This document shows, piece after piece, positions 13,370 through 26,362 of a DNA stretch of 64,000 bases; the first letter of the stretch is position 1, and each line of letters begins with the position of its first letter. The position numbers and the translations under genes were made by a program. The stretch comes from Diaprepes abbreviatus (taxonomy: Eukaryota; Arthropoda; Insecta; Coleoptera; Curculionidae). The notes beneath the pieces are model-generated. The model made no database searches, was not told the origin of the DNA, and worked only from the letters and a program-made list of their open reading frames with translations. Location of the stretch: NCBI GenBank assembly GCA_034092305.1, contig JASJET010000122.1, positions 17,364,501 through 17,428,500 of the forward strand. The letters are read 5' to 3'.

Positions 13370-13800
13370 GTGAATTTACCACCCAGGCATAAACCAGGAA
13401 AATTACATCTTTTCTCGACGGCATTGAAATCCCAAGTTGCTTTAGTCGCGGTAATTTAAACTGGCAAAATTATCATTCAATCTGAAAAATAGATAATTTT
13501 GAAATTTTGGATCACTTTTACGATTTACTGAGAGCTCTAACCTAATGAGATGATTTCGACCACACATTCAGCGGATCTGAATATATTGAAGTAAGGGGGC
13601 CTAAGCATGAAGCTACTCTTATAGGAATAATTTGAGATCAAAATTACCAATCAATCCGAGAAATGACCAATTTTTGGATCTTTTTCACAAATTTACGGAA
13701 AATCATAACCTGATGGAGCTATGTGGACCCTGAGTTTGGATTCAGCACACCACATTACATAGAGGTAGAGGGATATAGTCTCCCACTATGATACAATCCT
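13370..13800. repeat. Diverged tandem repeat, ~200-bp unit
   Basis: At least two units are visible. Blocks 'aaaattatcattcaatctga' and 'aaaattaccaatcaatccga', then 'ttttggatcacttttacgat' and 'tttggatctttttcacaaat', recur about 190-200 bp apart, each followed by a 'taacctaatgagatgat' / 'taacctgatggagctat' block. Confidence 0.6.
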
Positions 13801-13839
13801 TTAAGATTGTTATCAATACAATTCAACAAAATACAAATA

Positions 13840-14440
13840 CAATGTTTCCAGTGAAGAGATTTTTAATTATTGAAATCGCAACATCATCTGAGAGCCCAAA
13901 AATAGGTGTTGCGGAACCAAAATGATAGTTGTTCCATACCTGTTTATAGAACTTTTTCGATTAAATAAAGACTTAAAGCAATACGTATTCATAAATATAG
14001 TTCCACATTTAATCGATAGTATTAAAAATAGTCGAATGTTGCCCCAGTTAAGAATTCTAATTACTTTGAGGTTTTTGACGACAGAAAGTTATGAACGCAG
14101 GACTGATGCACAGTCAATATCTTCAAAACCACCAGCAGGGTCTTGATATCTAAAATCATGAAGATCATTGTATACCAGAAGATAATATTTCGCATGAGAT
14201 ACATGAAACCACAGGAAGCATAAGTAAGCTTCATGAAATAAGAAGGCTTTTCAGAAATATTCATATTCATAAACTGTATAAACGTAGATACTATTACACC
14301 AACCACAGAATATAATTACATTAATATGAAAGAATTTCATTCCAAGAATGTGCAAATTATATGCAACCACAATTGATGCCTGATTTCCTGCTTCATTCCA
14401 AGATTCATTCATTTAGAAATCATCTAAAGCTAAAACTTTT
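13840..14440 (+). pseudogene. PIF/Harbinger (HARBI1-like) transposase relic
   Basis: Decayed transposase of the PIF/Harbinger superfamily. The frame at 13,922 onward has FIELFRLNKDLKQYVF, like the N-terminal 'F...FRLSKDLV..V...' segment of insect HARBI1 proteins, then PQLRILITLRFLTTESYERR, matching the conserved 'LLIALRFYATGSYQ' region. After stops and frame shifts, INMKEFHSKNVQIIC (about 14,321-14,365) corresponds to the conserved 'YINRKGFHSINVQ.ICD' block that follows the catalytic region. Residues around the catalytic DDE are too decayed to call. A Myb-like partner gene, usual for autonomous Harbingers, is not seen. The family match is motif-based only. Confidence 0.65.
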
Positions 14441-14444
14441 CTTT

Positions 14445-16135
<1,691 letters not shown>

Positions 16136-16139
16136 TTTG

Positions 16140-16715
16140 CTTTTCAATATTCCAGGTTTTAATTAGAGTTTTGCTCTATATATTTTTCGCCTTTTTAAGG
16201 ATTTCTCAAAAGTACTTGAACTATAGTATAGTTAAAAAGTTAAAAAGAGTTCCGTTTGATAAAATCTACTTACTTTTATCGCTTTTAACTAACTGTTTAG
16301 TATAAGTGTATATTGGAGTTCCCGTCTGTTTGTATTTATCAATAATGATGATATCTTGAAAATTTTGTTGGTCAATAATATTTATAACTAAAGTGTCTTT
16401 TAAAGTTTTTTTTTATTTCTAATTCTTCGAGTACATTTAGTTTTTTTTTTTACATTTTGTTTCGGAGTGGAGGAGTTCAGTATTACTTTAGTCAATAAAG
16501 CGATTATTTTTAATCCAATGTGTTGACATATTAGTGGATTTTTCATTATTTAATACGGATTTATGTCCTTTCAATCCAGTATTAATCTTTCTCCCACTGT
16601 GACCTATGTATACATAATATAGTTAAAGTATTCTTGAGAAAATCCTAAAAAGGCGAAACATATATAGAACCATACTCTAACACAACAAAAACTGGAAAAT
16701 TAAAAAGCAAAAAAT
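16140..16715 (-). mobile_element. Penelope-like element end between inverted copies
   Basis: The left flank (16,140-16,215, read on minus) and right flank (16,635-16,715, read on plus) are inverted copies: both run 'ttgagaaa.tcct.aaaaaggcgaaa' then 'atatatagagc' or 'catatatagaac', 'ctcta' and 'a.cctgga' or 'aactggaaa'. Between them on the minus strand is the GIY-YIG part of a PLE. The repeated end motif can form a short stem (TCCT/AGGC region) before GAAA and resembles a degraded hammerhead core. Confidence 0.6.
16310..16625 (-). pseudogene. GIY-YIG endonuclease domain of a PLE (relic)
   Basis: Reading the minus strand from about 16,620 gives YVYIGHSGRKINTGLKGHKS, which fits the PLE GIY-YIG signature (YIG.T.R.L..RL..HK), then MSTHWIKNNRFID, a stop, and SNTELLHSETKC, as in the conserved 'H....H.FDW....IL..E' continuation. 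In PLEs this domain follows the reverse transcriptase and makes the target nick for retrotransposition. Here the reverse transcriptase is missing and the domain has at least one stop, so it is a 3' fragment. Confidence 0.62.
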
Positions 16716-16719
16716 TGTG

Positions 16720-17435
16720 TTTTTAATCATTAATTCAGAAGTCCGCTTCTGCGCAACCGCTTTCATTAGGTTTAGACCCTGACCTCCACAATGTACCTGG
16801 AAAATAGCGAAACACAAACGAAACAGTGTATTGGTACACATCGGGAGTTAGTCATATTTTGAAAAACTCTGCACTTTTCGGCATGCGTACAACTGATGTA
16901 TTGTCATTGATCGCTTGATTTCACTGCGTCGCTCGTAAACGAATAGTATCGGTTCGACGCCATTTTTATGTGTTGTGGTTTTTGCCTTGTGAGTTCAATG
17001 TAATTTAAATGGATTTGTAGTGTTATAAGTGACTCATTTATTTGTATTTTTTTCTATTTTATTTAATATAATGAGCCCCCAAAAGTTTATGTTCTCTTTT
17101 CCCAAAGCAAAAGCAGATAGATTTTCGAAATTCGATCATGCTGAAAGTCAGCATGTACTCCATATACCTAAAAATGCGGGATTAAATTTTAATTTTAACA
17201 TCATAAATTTGCCATTTTTGAGATTAAACTTTGAAAATCTAATAAACATTTTGTCTCTAAATCAAATTCAATCTCCAAAGAATGTGAAAATGTCCCATTA
17301 TCCATCATTTTCTTGCAAAGCTAGACAATATTTATAGTAATTTTTTTCTTATTTTGAAGAGTACCATTTACTACAAAAGATTATTGTCTTATTTTTTTTA
17401 CATTCTCTATACGAGTAGTTTCAATATCACTACAT
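16720..17435. other. Stretch with one unrecognised 102-aa frame
   Basis: The plus frame 17,029-17,337 (inner Met at 17,071) is lysine/asparagine-rich and matches nothing I know. It has no start context, domain or partner and is probably chance. Confidence 0.35.
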
Positions 17436-19257
17436 AGTATATAAAATTTTTATAAAAAAAATTGAACCGACTTCTAAAAAAGTGCTAAAAAGGGAAAAAT
17501 AAAAATAAAAATTTTTATATGAAATTGAAATGTTTAAAGTTGGCGCCAAACTAATATCTTGGCGCCGACTTCTAAAATTTCAATTTCATATAAAAATGTA
17601 TATTGCTATTTTTCGCTTTTCTAGAATTCGTTTCAATTTGTTTATAAAAATTTTATTTTTTGATTTTTAGTTTTGAATTTTTTGTGATATCTATAAATTA
17701 TTTGAACTAAGTACTAAGCTAGAATAATGTGCCTAGCAATGATTTTAACATCGAGAAAAATTATCCATTTTATCCAAAATTTTACACAACACTAAAATAA
17801 ACAACTAAAAATTTTTTTATTCTAAGAAATCTCCAAATATCAATTTTTAGTGAAATTGTATCAAACAAATATTTAGTCTGCCATAGTAAATCCACAATCT
17901 TGAATTTTAAATTAATTTTAGGTTAGTAATATCAATAACGTAAAATGTTCAACCCACCATATTGAATCCGCCATGTTGAATTTCAACAAACTAATTGTAA
18001 CCTCTTAATCTAATCTGAATCTACAACTACGGAACCTTCTAGTACCAATTTAAAAAAAATCCGGAAATGTAACATTTTTAGTCCGTCATATTGAATCTGA
18101 CATTAAATTTTTTTTAAATAATTTTAATTCCGCTATTTAGACCCTCAAAAATGACCCATTACCAATTTTGAATAAAATGTAAATTTTTTGGTCTGCCATA
18201 TTGGATTCACCATGTTGAATCTTTTCACAATAATTTTAAATTTATAATTTTCAATCAATTCAATTCAATTTATTTCACTACAATTATTTTACAATAAACA
18301 TTTTTACACCCTCAAGAAAAATTTATGAGGAAATTGAAAAATGTAAAATATTTACGGCGTCATATTAGATCCACAATAAAAAAATTTTCAAAAATAATTT
18401 TAAATTCGTAATTAGCGCATCCAAATCCCCCCTACACCGATTTTGGACAAAATCGAGACATGTAGAATAATTAATCCTCCATATTTAATTTTTTCTTAAA
18501 TAATTTCAGACCCCGAAAATTCCCCCATACCAATTCTGGAGAAAATTGGGAAAAAGTTAATTATTTTATTCCCAATATTGGATCGGCCATACTAAATTTT
18601 TGAAAAATAATTCCAGATTCGTTATGTGCGACCCCGAGAAGTCCCTTTTACCAATTTTAGAGAACACCAGGAAAAGTTAATTTTTTTTTGTTCGTCATGT
18701 TCGATACACCATATTGAATTTCTTTAAAAATCAGATTCGTTATATGCGATCCCGAAAACTCCCTCTTACGAATTTTGGAGAAAATAGGAAAAAAATAATT
18801 TTTCTCATCCGCGTTATTGGGTTCGCCATATTGAATTTTTAAGAATAATTTGAGATTCGTTATGTGCAACCCCGAAAACTTCCCCATACCAATTTTGGAG
18901 AAAATTGGACAATTATTGAATTTTTTAAAAATAATTTCAGGTTCATTATGTGCGACTCCGGAAACTTCCCCAAAAATCGAAAAAAAATAATTATTTTTCT
19001 TCGTCATATGGGATCTGCCATATTGAATTTTTTAACAATAATTTCAGATTCGTTATGTGCGACCCCGAAAACTGCTCTATACCAATTTTGGCGAAAATCG
19101 GATAAAATACATTTTTTTGTCCACAGTTTTATCAGCGCAATCTTGGATTTTACTGCACCAATTTCATCCAAAATGATATTGGACCACCGCAGCGATTTTC
19201 TGCACATAATGTAAAAAATCATTCATTTGGTGGCGCCGTTCCCTTGTAATCGATATA

Positions 19258-20183
19258 CGAGATTTGTCCCAAAAGTATCGAGTCTGCATTCATATCTACA
19301 CGTCAAAACTTCCGAGCGACCTCTGTGAGGTATGGGTGTCACCACTAAGTCTTCACGAACTCGTTGGGGTGCGCAGTTACCGACTAGACGTGTTAGTTCG
19401 GTGTGCGTTTGTTTACAGTGTCTTTTTTTCGTTCGTCGCATTTTGTTATTGTAAAAAATTACGGAAAAATTTGATCAACGAATTTACATCAAGTTTTGCT
19501 TTAATCTTGGAAAAACTTGCACGGAAACAATTAATATGATGAATAAGGCATTTAGAGAAACAAAGCGACAGTCATCACAGTTGAAATATTCTGAATCGCC
19601 AAGACCAAAAAAAGCACGTTAACGTCGGAGCAGAATGAAGACAATGTTGACTGTTTTCTTTGATTATGAAAGTGTTGTGCCCCACGAATATGCTCCGAGA
19701 GGTCACACGATCACTAAAGAATACTACGTTGAAGTATTGAAAAGATTGCGTGACGCAGTCAGAAGTAAACTTCCACAGCTTTGGACAAGCGGTGATTGGC
19801 TGCTTCACCACGACATTGCTCCAGCGCATTCAACGAACCTTGTGCAGGAATATTTAACAAAGCACCAAGTCGTACAGCTTCGCCAGCCTCCATACAATCC
19901 CGACGTAGCTCCCTGTGACTTTTAGCTCTTTCCCAGATTAAAAATGCCTCTCAAAGGACACAGATTCGATGACAAAGAGACGGTTGAAACTAATGCGACG
20001 AATGTACTGAAGGCACTTCCGACAACTGACTTCCAGGACAGCTTCAGAAAATGGAAACACCGCTGAAAATGTGGTATTCAATTAAATGGGGACTACTTTG
20101 AAGGATGTCACTCACCGGATGATAAAGAATAACACCAATGCGGAGATATGAAGGTAGGCTCAATACTTTTGAAAGAGACCTTG
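19258..20183 (+). mobile_element. Internally deleted mariner element
   Basis: Terminal inverted repeats of about 40 bp (cgagatttgtcccaaaagta and the complement of caatacttttgaaagagacc) are flanked by TA on both sides (19,256-57 and 20,184-85), the mariner target duplication. The element is 926 bp against roughly 1.3 kb for a full mariner. It interrupts copy B of the CGACTTC repeat, so it is younger than that copy. Confidence 0.9.
19460..20140 (+). pseudogene. Mariner transposase, central deletion
   Basis: Mariner transposases cut and paste their element using a DD34D triad. Here a decayed N-terminal helix-turn-helix start (near 19,470-19,560, MMNKAFRE) runs straight into TKRQSSQLKYSESPRPKKAR, so the segment holding the first catalytic Asp is missing. 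The open part from 19,635 holds HHDIAPAHST (second Asp) and YNPDVAPCDF (third Asp) with 34 residues between them. One stop (TAG at 19,923) follows CDF, after which LFPRLKMPLKGHRFDD and DYFEGCHS continue in the same frame to the usual C-terminus. It is inactive, but the ends could still be mobilised in trans. Confidence 0.88.
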
Positions 20184-20255
20184 TACATAATTAAAAACAA
20201 TTTATGGCGATGGAATTGAGAACCTTCTTCTTTTATAAGTCGGTTAAAAAAAATT

Positions 20256-21248
20256 CTTCGGCAGCAGCAGTCTATAGTCCAGATTAATTTCGAAAGTTTC
20301 GGAATTGATTGTCATCTAGTTTTTACCATCAGTTACCTGAAGATAGTTTGATGTACTATACACATACATAAATATATAATGTAAAGTATCGTTTCAAATT
20401 ATTACAAGTGCTTTTGTTGGCTTCTTGTGACAAGATTAAGAAACTTATCTTCCTCAGTCAGGTAATCCTGTAAAACGATGTATAGAGATAGAATAGTAAT
20501 AAAGCAGCAAAGAGATGAAATAATGATAAAATCATTATTGAATGGATCTAGTCGTTGTATTAGAAACTTATGGATTTGTATGACGACATTGTGTATCTGA
20601 CAAAATTTGCGACAGCAACTATATTTTAAGGATGACCCTCAATAATTTTATTTGTCATTAAAAAGTTAGTAAAAAAGAGATCTTAGAAAGTTAAAAACTC
20701 AGACACAATTATTTTACGTAATCACATATAGTTTCATATATTTATAAAGATACAAAACATGATCACTAATAATATATAATCCTGAACACACCATTTTAAC
20801 GATATAAAGGTAAAAAAATTTTCACAGCTAAACATATCGAAAATAGCTCATGATCGTATTTAAAAAAAAAACTTTTAATAACAATGTTTGTAACCTCATT
20901 CAGGAATGTATTTTAACAAAATACATAAAATTTTTATGTGAACATCGATATAAGAACTTGTATAAATAATTCAAAGATAAAATTAAAACTAGGTTGTCCC
21001 AATTAAATAAGAAAGTTACTTTATATTTTGATATGATATCGACATCGGTATCATTCTTTTGAATTTTGAACTTTCGCACGCCTAATTTCAAAAAGAATCT
21101 GAAAAAAGATATGTTATTATACTATTTAAAAAAAGGAACTTGTATTGAATTTGAGCCATTAAGTTGACTAAGAAGCTGACATACTTTCAAATAGTTGCCA
21201 AATTTAGATATGAATTCTGAAAATTATTTTAATAAAAAAAATATTTTT
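20256..21248. other. AT-rich intergenic stretch
   Basis: No coding or structural feature recognised. Confidence 0.4.
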
Positions 21249-21344
21249 AATATACCACGTTTTCAAAACGGACTAAAAAGTAAAAAATAATTCTTCTGGC
21301 CTTATACAGATTTATAACCCTATACAGGTTCCTAACTCCATATA

Positions 21345-22626
21345 AAGGGTGTTTTTTATAGAGGTATAAAACTTGAAGTTGGCAATACTTTTTTAACTGG
21401 TGGCCATTTTGTCAACTGTCAAGTGGCATTTCAACATGAATAGGCTGACGCCTGAACAACGCTTCCAAATTGTGCAAATTTATTTTGAAAATCATGGTTC
21501 CGTTCGAAATACGTATCGCGCACTACGTCCATTTTACGGTCAACATAATCGTCCATCAGAGCAATTAATTCGATTAACTATGGAACGTTTTCGCACCACG
21601 TTTACTCTAAATGATAATACGCATCCACAGAGACGTCGTACAGTGCGTACAGAAGAAGTCATTGCTGCTGTAGAGCGTAGCGTAGGGGAAGACCCGAATC
21701 AGTCTATCCGCCATCGTGCACAGGAATTGGATATGTGTCCATTCACTTTATGGAAGATTTTGCGGAAAGATCTTGGTTTGCGTGCTTACAAAATCCAACT
21801 CGTGCAAGAATTGAAGCCACACGATCACCTAGCAAGGCGTAGATTCGGTGAATGGGCCCAAAACAAAATTGCCGTTGATCCCGATTTTCCTAAGCGAATT
21901 TTGTTTAGCGATGAAGCTCACTTTTGTTTGAATGGATACGTCAATAAACAAAACTGCCGTATTTGGAGTGATGATAAACCTCAAGTGTATGTTGAGACAC
22001 CGTTACATCCAGAAAAACTGACTGTTTGGTGTGCTTTATGGGCTGGTGGAATCATTGGTCCGTACTTCTTTAAAAACTATGCTGGTCAGAACGTTACAGT
22101 CAATGGTGACCGCTATAGAGCCATGATTACTGACTTTTTCGTTCATCAATTGAACAACCATGATGTGCAGGAGCTGTAGTTTCAACAAGAGGCGCAACAT
22201 GTCACACAGCTCGTGCCACAATTGATTTATTGAAGGAAACGTTCGGTAACCGCATAGTTTCACGTTTCGGACCCGTGAATTGACCTCCAAGATCGTGCGA
22301 CTTAACGCCGCTAGACTATTTTCTGTGGGGATATGTGAAGTCGCTAGTCTACGCCGATAAGCCTGAAACGATTGATCACTTGGAGGACTACATTTGCCGC
22401 GTTATTGCCGATATACGGCCACAAATGTTGGAAAAAGTCATCGAAAATTGGACATCCAGATTAGACTACGTCCGAGCCAGCCGTGGCGGTCATATGCCAG
22501 AAGTTATATTTAAATTATAATGCCAGAAGATTGTCTTTCGAATAAAATAAATTTCATGTCAATTTAAAAAATTCATCTTTGTTTTATTCCATTTAAAAGT
22601 TCTATACCTCTATAAAAAACACCCTT
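21345..22626 (+). mobile_element. Tc1/mariner-superfamily element, DD41D spacing
   Basis: aagggtgttttttatagagg at 21,345 is matched by its complement ending at 22,626, with TA immediately outside each end (21,343-44 and 22,627-28). The 1,282-bp length equals ends plus one transposase, so the element is full length. Ends and coding region are in much better condition than most relics in this window. Confidence 0.9.
21436..22520 (+). pseudogene. Tc1/mariner transposase, near full length, inactivated
   Basis: Starts MNRLTPEQRFQIVQIY at 21,436; the upstream Met at 21,400 is poorer since the family begins at MNRL. The paired helix-turn-helix occupies about residues 1-125 (RAQELDMCPFTLWKILRKDL) and the catalytic domain begins with FSDEAHFCLNGYVNKQNCRI (first Asp). 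At 22,177 a TGG-to-TAG change stops the frame, and a 1-nt deletion near 22,190 falls in the codon of the second catalytic Asp. The other frame resumes GATCHTARATIDLLKETFGN, has a second Trp-to-stop change, then PPRSCDLTPLDYFLWGYVK with the third Asp and a normal C-terminus (RASRGGHMPEVIFKL) at 22,520. About 41 residues separate the second and third Asp. The family is common in insect genomes, often annotated as Tc3-like. Confidence 0.92.
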
Positions 22627-23426
22627 TATATTGTTCTGAAAATTTGTAATTGTGGATTACCTATAACTATAAAGTTACTTGTAAGGTTTGAAATGAAAAT
22701 CGTGGGGTGCACGCAGTAGACAATAGTAAAGAGTATAGAGAGTAGCTGTCGTTGAGAAATTTCACACAACAGTTATTATCTATTGCACGGCATGTTTTCT
22801 ATTTTAAATCTTACATATATCTTCCTAGCTATTATAAATTCACAAATTTTCTGGACAATGTGTATGGTTTTAGGAATGGGGGTACAAGAAATTATCTTAT
22901 ACCTTTTAGTTCGTTTTAAAAACGTGGTATATTGCATGTTTTTATTTAAATAATTATTTTTTTCCTTTTAATCTTTAGTTTAAAATTCATTGCAAAATTT
23001 GTACCAAACAGACAAAAAACGACTGCAAAATTTGTACCGAACAGACAAAAAATCAAATAAACAGGCAAGAAAGCGAGTTAATATTGCATTCTAATCCAGT
23101 TCTGAGCTCTGTTTAAAGTTTCAAGTATCTAGCTCATCGAAAGTTAGCTTGAAATTGATTGCAACATTTGAATTGAACAGACAAACAAAGGAACAGACAG
23201 ATAAGAAAGGGAGTTACTACTGCATTGTCATCCAGTTCTGAGCTATGTTTAAAGTTCAAGTCTATAGGTCATCGAGAAATTAGTTCAAATTGATTTGCAA
23301 AAACAGACAAACAAACAAAACAAACAGACAAGAAAGTTCAAATCGTAAAAAAAAGCATTTTCTTTGTCTTAAAAAGACTTTTCCACTCCGTTAGTTTATT
23401 ATAAAGTTTTAACGCGAATAGGTTTT

Positions 23427-24780
23427 TAACCGACTTCTAAAAGAAGGAGGTTCTCAATTCGTTGAGTATGTATGTTTTTTATTTATGTATGTACACCGAT
23501 TACTCCGGAACGACGACACCGATTTGAATGAAATTTTTTACGTTATGTTCAAGAAGTTGCTGCGGTGGTCCCATATTTTTTTGGACGAAATTGGTGCAGT
23601 AATATCCAAGATGGCGCTGACAATATAGCGGTAAAAAAATTTAATATTGTCTGATTTTCTTAAAAATTGGTATGGAGGAATTTTTGGGGTCGTACACAAT
23701 GAATCTGAAATATTATTTTTAAAAAATGTATATGGCGGATCCAATATGGCGGACAAAAAATTTAATTTTGTCTGGTTTTCTCCAAAATTGGTATGAGGTA
23801 GTTTTCAAGGTCGTACATAACTAAGCTAAAATTATTTTTTAAAAATTCAATATGGCGGATCCAAGATGACGGATTAAAGATTCTACATCTCTCGATTTTG
23901 TCTAAAATCAGTATTGTGGTATTTTTGTTAGTGTTAATTATGAATTTAAAGTATTTTTTGAAAAACTCAATCTGGCAGATTCAATATGGTGTCCAAGAAA
24001 TTTTACATTTTTAGATTTTCTCCCAAACTGATATAGAGGGTTCTTGAGGGTGTAAATTATGAATTTAAAAGTATTTTTTCAGGATTCAATATGGAAAATC
24101 TAAGATAGAGAACTGAAAATTTTACATTTTTCGATTTTATTTAAAGGTGGAACTGACCCATTTTTGAAGACGTAAATAGCGAATATAAGTCTAAAAATTT
24201 TAAATTTCCGGATTTCATCCAAAATTGGTACTAGGGGGCTTTGAAAGGTTTAGATTTAGATTAGATTAAGACTTAAATAATTTTTTTGAAATTCAATATA
24301 GCGGATGTAATAAGGTGGGTTGAAAATTTTACCTTATTCGCATTTTTTCAGATTTGGTATTAGAGGGTTTTCGGGGTAGTGTATTACGAATATGAAGTTA
24401 ATTTTTTTTTTAATTAGGTTGATAAGATACAATATGAGGGACAGAAAATTTTACATATTCCGATTTTGTCTAAAATCGATATTGTGGGTTCTTGAGGCGT
24501 CTAAAAACTCAATATGCAGTATAAAATATATCGAGCTTAGAAATTTACATCTCAGGTTGTTTAAACATCGATATTGGAACGTTTTAGCGCCTATATTACC
24601 AATCTAAAATTAATTTGAAATTTAAGATAGTGGATTCACTATGACAGACTAAATATTTGTTTGACACAATTTTACTGGTATATCGAAAACTCTAAGAATC
24701 AAAGAATTTTTAGTGGTTCATTTTAAAGTGATTTACAACTTTGGATAAAATGGGTACTTTTTTGCCACCTTCGAGTCATC
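23427..24780 (+). repeat. CGACTTC dispersed repeat, copy C (left arm)
   Basis: Opens ttaaccgacttctaaaagaa and runs through the tandem units to 'ttttgccaccttcgagtcat', where PLE sequence abruptly replaces what copy G (63,140-63,180) shows as continuing repeat. The PLE therefore inserted at this point or the sequence rearranged there. Confidence 0.8.
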
Positions 24781-25370
24781 AAGCTTTAAAGACTTTCTCA
24801 TACAAACCACGACTGTGGCTGCGTGCATATTCGTTGTCTGGCAACATGTAGAAGAAATCCTCAAAAATTTCCTAAATCACATAAATTCTATGTACTCAAA
24901 AATCAAATTCACCATTGAGACGGAACAGGAAAGAAAATTGCCTTGGCTTACTTTCGCACAGGAAACCCACTCACATCAACAGATATCTCCACGCCGATTC
25001 ACATAACTATCAGGCCCAATTATTTGCCGTAGTAAAATCACTTGCGATTAGATCGCAGTCCTTTACAGATCAAGAAAATGACCAGAAAGAAATAAACATA
25101 CTTCAAGACGCCCTAACAAAAAATGGTTATAAAAAAAGAACATATAGACAAGGCTCTGAAAAACAAACGTTTGGCCCCGAAAACCAAAAGAATATCTCCA
25201 AAGTTTCTGTTTCTTATATCAGAGGCAACACAAACAAAATCCCAAAAATTCTCAAGTGGCACAATATTGAAACCATTTTCACCGCGGACCGTAAAGTAAA
25301 AGAACTCCTGCCTACACCTGGCTGTGCAAAGGACAGATCGGAAGGAAGTATGCAACACTGAACGCGGCAT
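24781..25370 (+). pseudogene. PLE reverse transcriptase C-terminal fragment
   Basis: Penelope-type RT fragment. FSYKPRLWLR (about 24,797-24,829) is the segment immediately before the YVDD catalytic box, but the next bases read gcatattcgttgtctgg, i.e. FVVWQH in a shifted frame: roughly 10-11 nt that should encode YVDD are gone. The fragment then continues EEILKNFLNHINSMYSKIKF and IETEQERKLPWL (thumb), RKPTHINRYLHADSHNYQAQ in another frame, LTKNGYKKR, and the linker IRGNTNKIPKILKWHNIETI FTADRKVKELL leading up to the GIY-YIG domain, which is absent. Frame changes are needed near 24,965 and elsewhere. It is inactive. Confidence 0.75.
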
Positions 25371-25379
25371 CGCCGGCCT

Positions 25380-25470
25380 CTCGCTGGGTGGCGTATATAT
25401 GTTTATAGGGCTCACACGAATATGCTCGCAGCCACAGTCGTGGTTTGTATGAGAAAGTCTCTGAAGCTTG
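25380..25470 (-). pseudogene. Inverted partner fragment of the PLE RT
   Basis: The minus strand from about 25,470 again encodes SYKPRLWLR and again jumps at the same gcatattcg point, then passes into unrelated sequence with gtttatagggctcacacg. A similar block, cgtgaaagccctataaacat, lies at 26,745 beside the (AT)n run. So the PLE breakpoint is shared by both arms of the inverted repeat. Confidence 0.6.
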
Positions 25471-26362
25471 ATGACTCGAAGGTGGCAAAAAAGTACCCAT
25501 TTTATCCAAAGTTTTAGATCACTCTAAAATGAACCACTAAAAATTCTTTGATTCTTAGAGTTTTCGAAATACCAGTAAAATTGTGTCAAACAAATATTTA
25601 GTGTGTCATACTAAATCCACTATCTTAAATTTCAAATTAATTTTAGATTGGTAATATAGGCCCCAAAACCTTCCAATATCGATGTTTAAACAACCTGAGA
25701 TGTAAATTTCTAAGCTCGATATATTTTATACTGCATATTGAGTTTGTATACGCCTCAAGAACCCCACAATATCGATTTTACACAAAATCGGAATATGTAG
25801 AATCTTTAATCCGCCATTTTAGATCCGCCATATTGAATTTTTTAAAAATAATTTTAGATTAGTTATGTACGACCTTGAAAACTACCTCGTACCAATTTTG
25901 GAAAAAATCGAATAAAATTGATTTTTTTGTCCGCCTTATTGAATTTTTTAAAAATATTTTGGATCCATTATGTGCAACCCCGAAAACTCGCCCCACCAAT
26001 TTTGGATAAAACCAGACAAAATTAAATTTTTTGTCCGCCATATTGGATCCGAAATATATATTTTTTTAAAATAATTCCAGATTCATTGTGTATGACCCCA
26101 AAAATTCCCTCATACCAGTTTTGAAGAAAATCAGACAAAATTAAATTTTTTTACCGCTATATTGTCAGCGCTATCTTGGATTTTACTGTACCAATTTCGT
26201 CCAAAAAAATATGGGACCACCGCAGCAACTTCTTGAACATAACGTAAAAAATTTTATTCAAATCGGTGCCGCCGTTCCGGAGTAATCGGTGTACATGCAT
26301 AAATAAAAAACATACATACTCAACGAATTGAGAACCTCCTTCTTTTAAAAGTCGGTTAAAAA
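25470..26362 (-). repeat. CGACTTC dispersed repeat, copy D (right arm)
   Basis: Reverse copy ending 'gaacctccttcttttaaaag' then tcggttaaaa. It has fewer tandem units than copy C, accounting for the length difference of the two arms. Confidence 0.8.

Larger units (their letters stand above)
17440..20255 (-). repeat. CGACTTC dispersed repeat, copy B, with a mariner inside
   Basis: Reverse-oriented copy. The terminal palindrome comes first (17,460-17,650): tgaaccgacttctaaaaaag is answered by 'cttttctagaattcgtttca' and the arms meet at 'ttggcgccaaactaatatct'. The tandem-unit body follows, then the 'gaaccttcttcttttataag' end near 20,220-20,250. A mariner element (19,258-20,183) splits the last section: the flanks rejoin to match the uninterrupted sequence at about 26,200-26,360. 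A short stretch at 18,243-18,300 (tcaatttatttcactacaat) is absent from other copies and may be a further small insertion. Confidence 0.82.
21249..22933. mobile_element. MITE-like element hosting a Tc1/mariner insertion
   Basis: aatataccacgttttcaaaa at 21,249 and its complement ending near 22,933 form an inverted repeat of about 32 bp with few mismatches (cttttTAGtccg versus ccttttagttcg). Between them lies a complete second transposon (21,345-22,626). Without it the outer element would be only about 400 bp, the size of a MITE. No coding sequence belongs to the outer element. Confidence 0.6.

Noticed and set aside
17029..17337. 102-codon plus-strand frame considered as a small host protein
   Set aside because: No recognisable domain or signal and no homologous copy in the window; kept only as part of the intergenic note.
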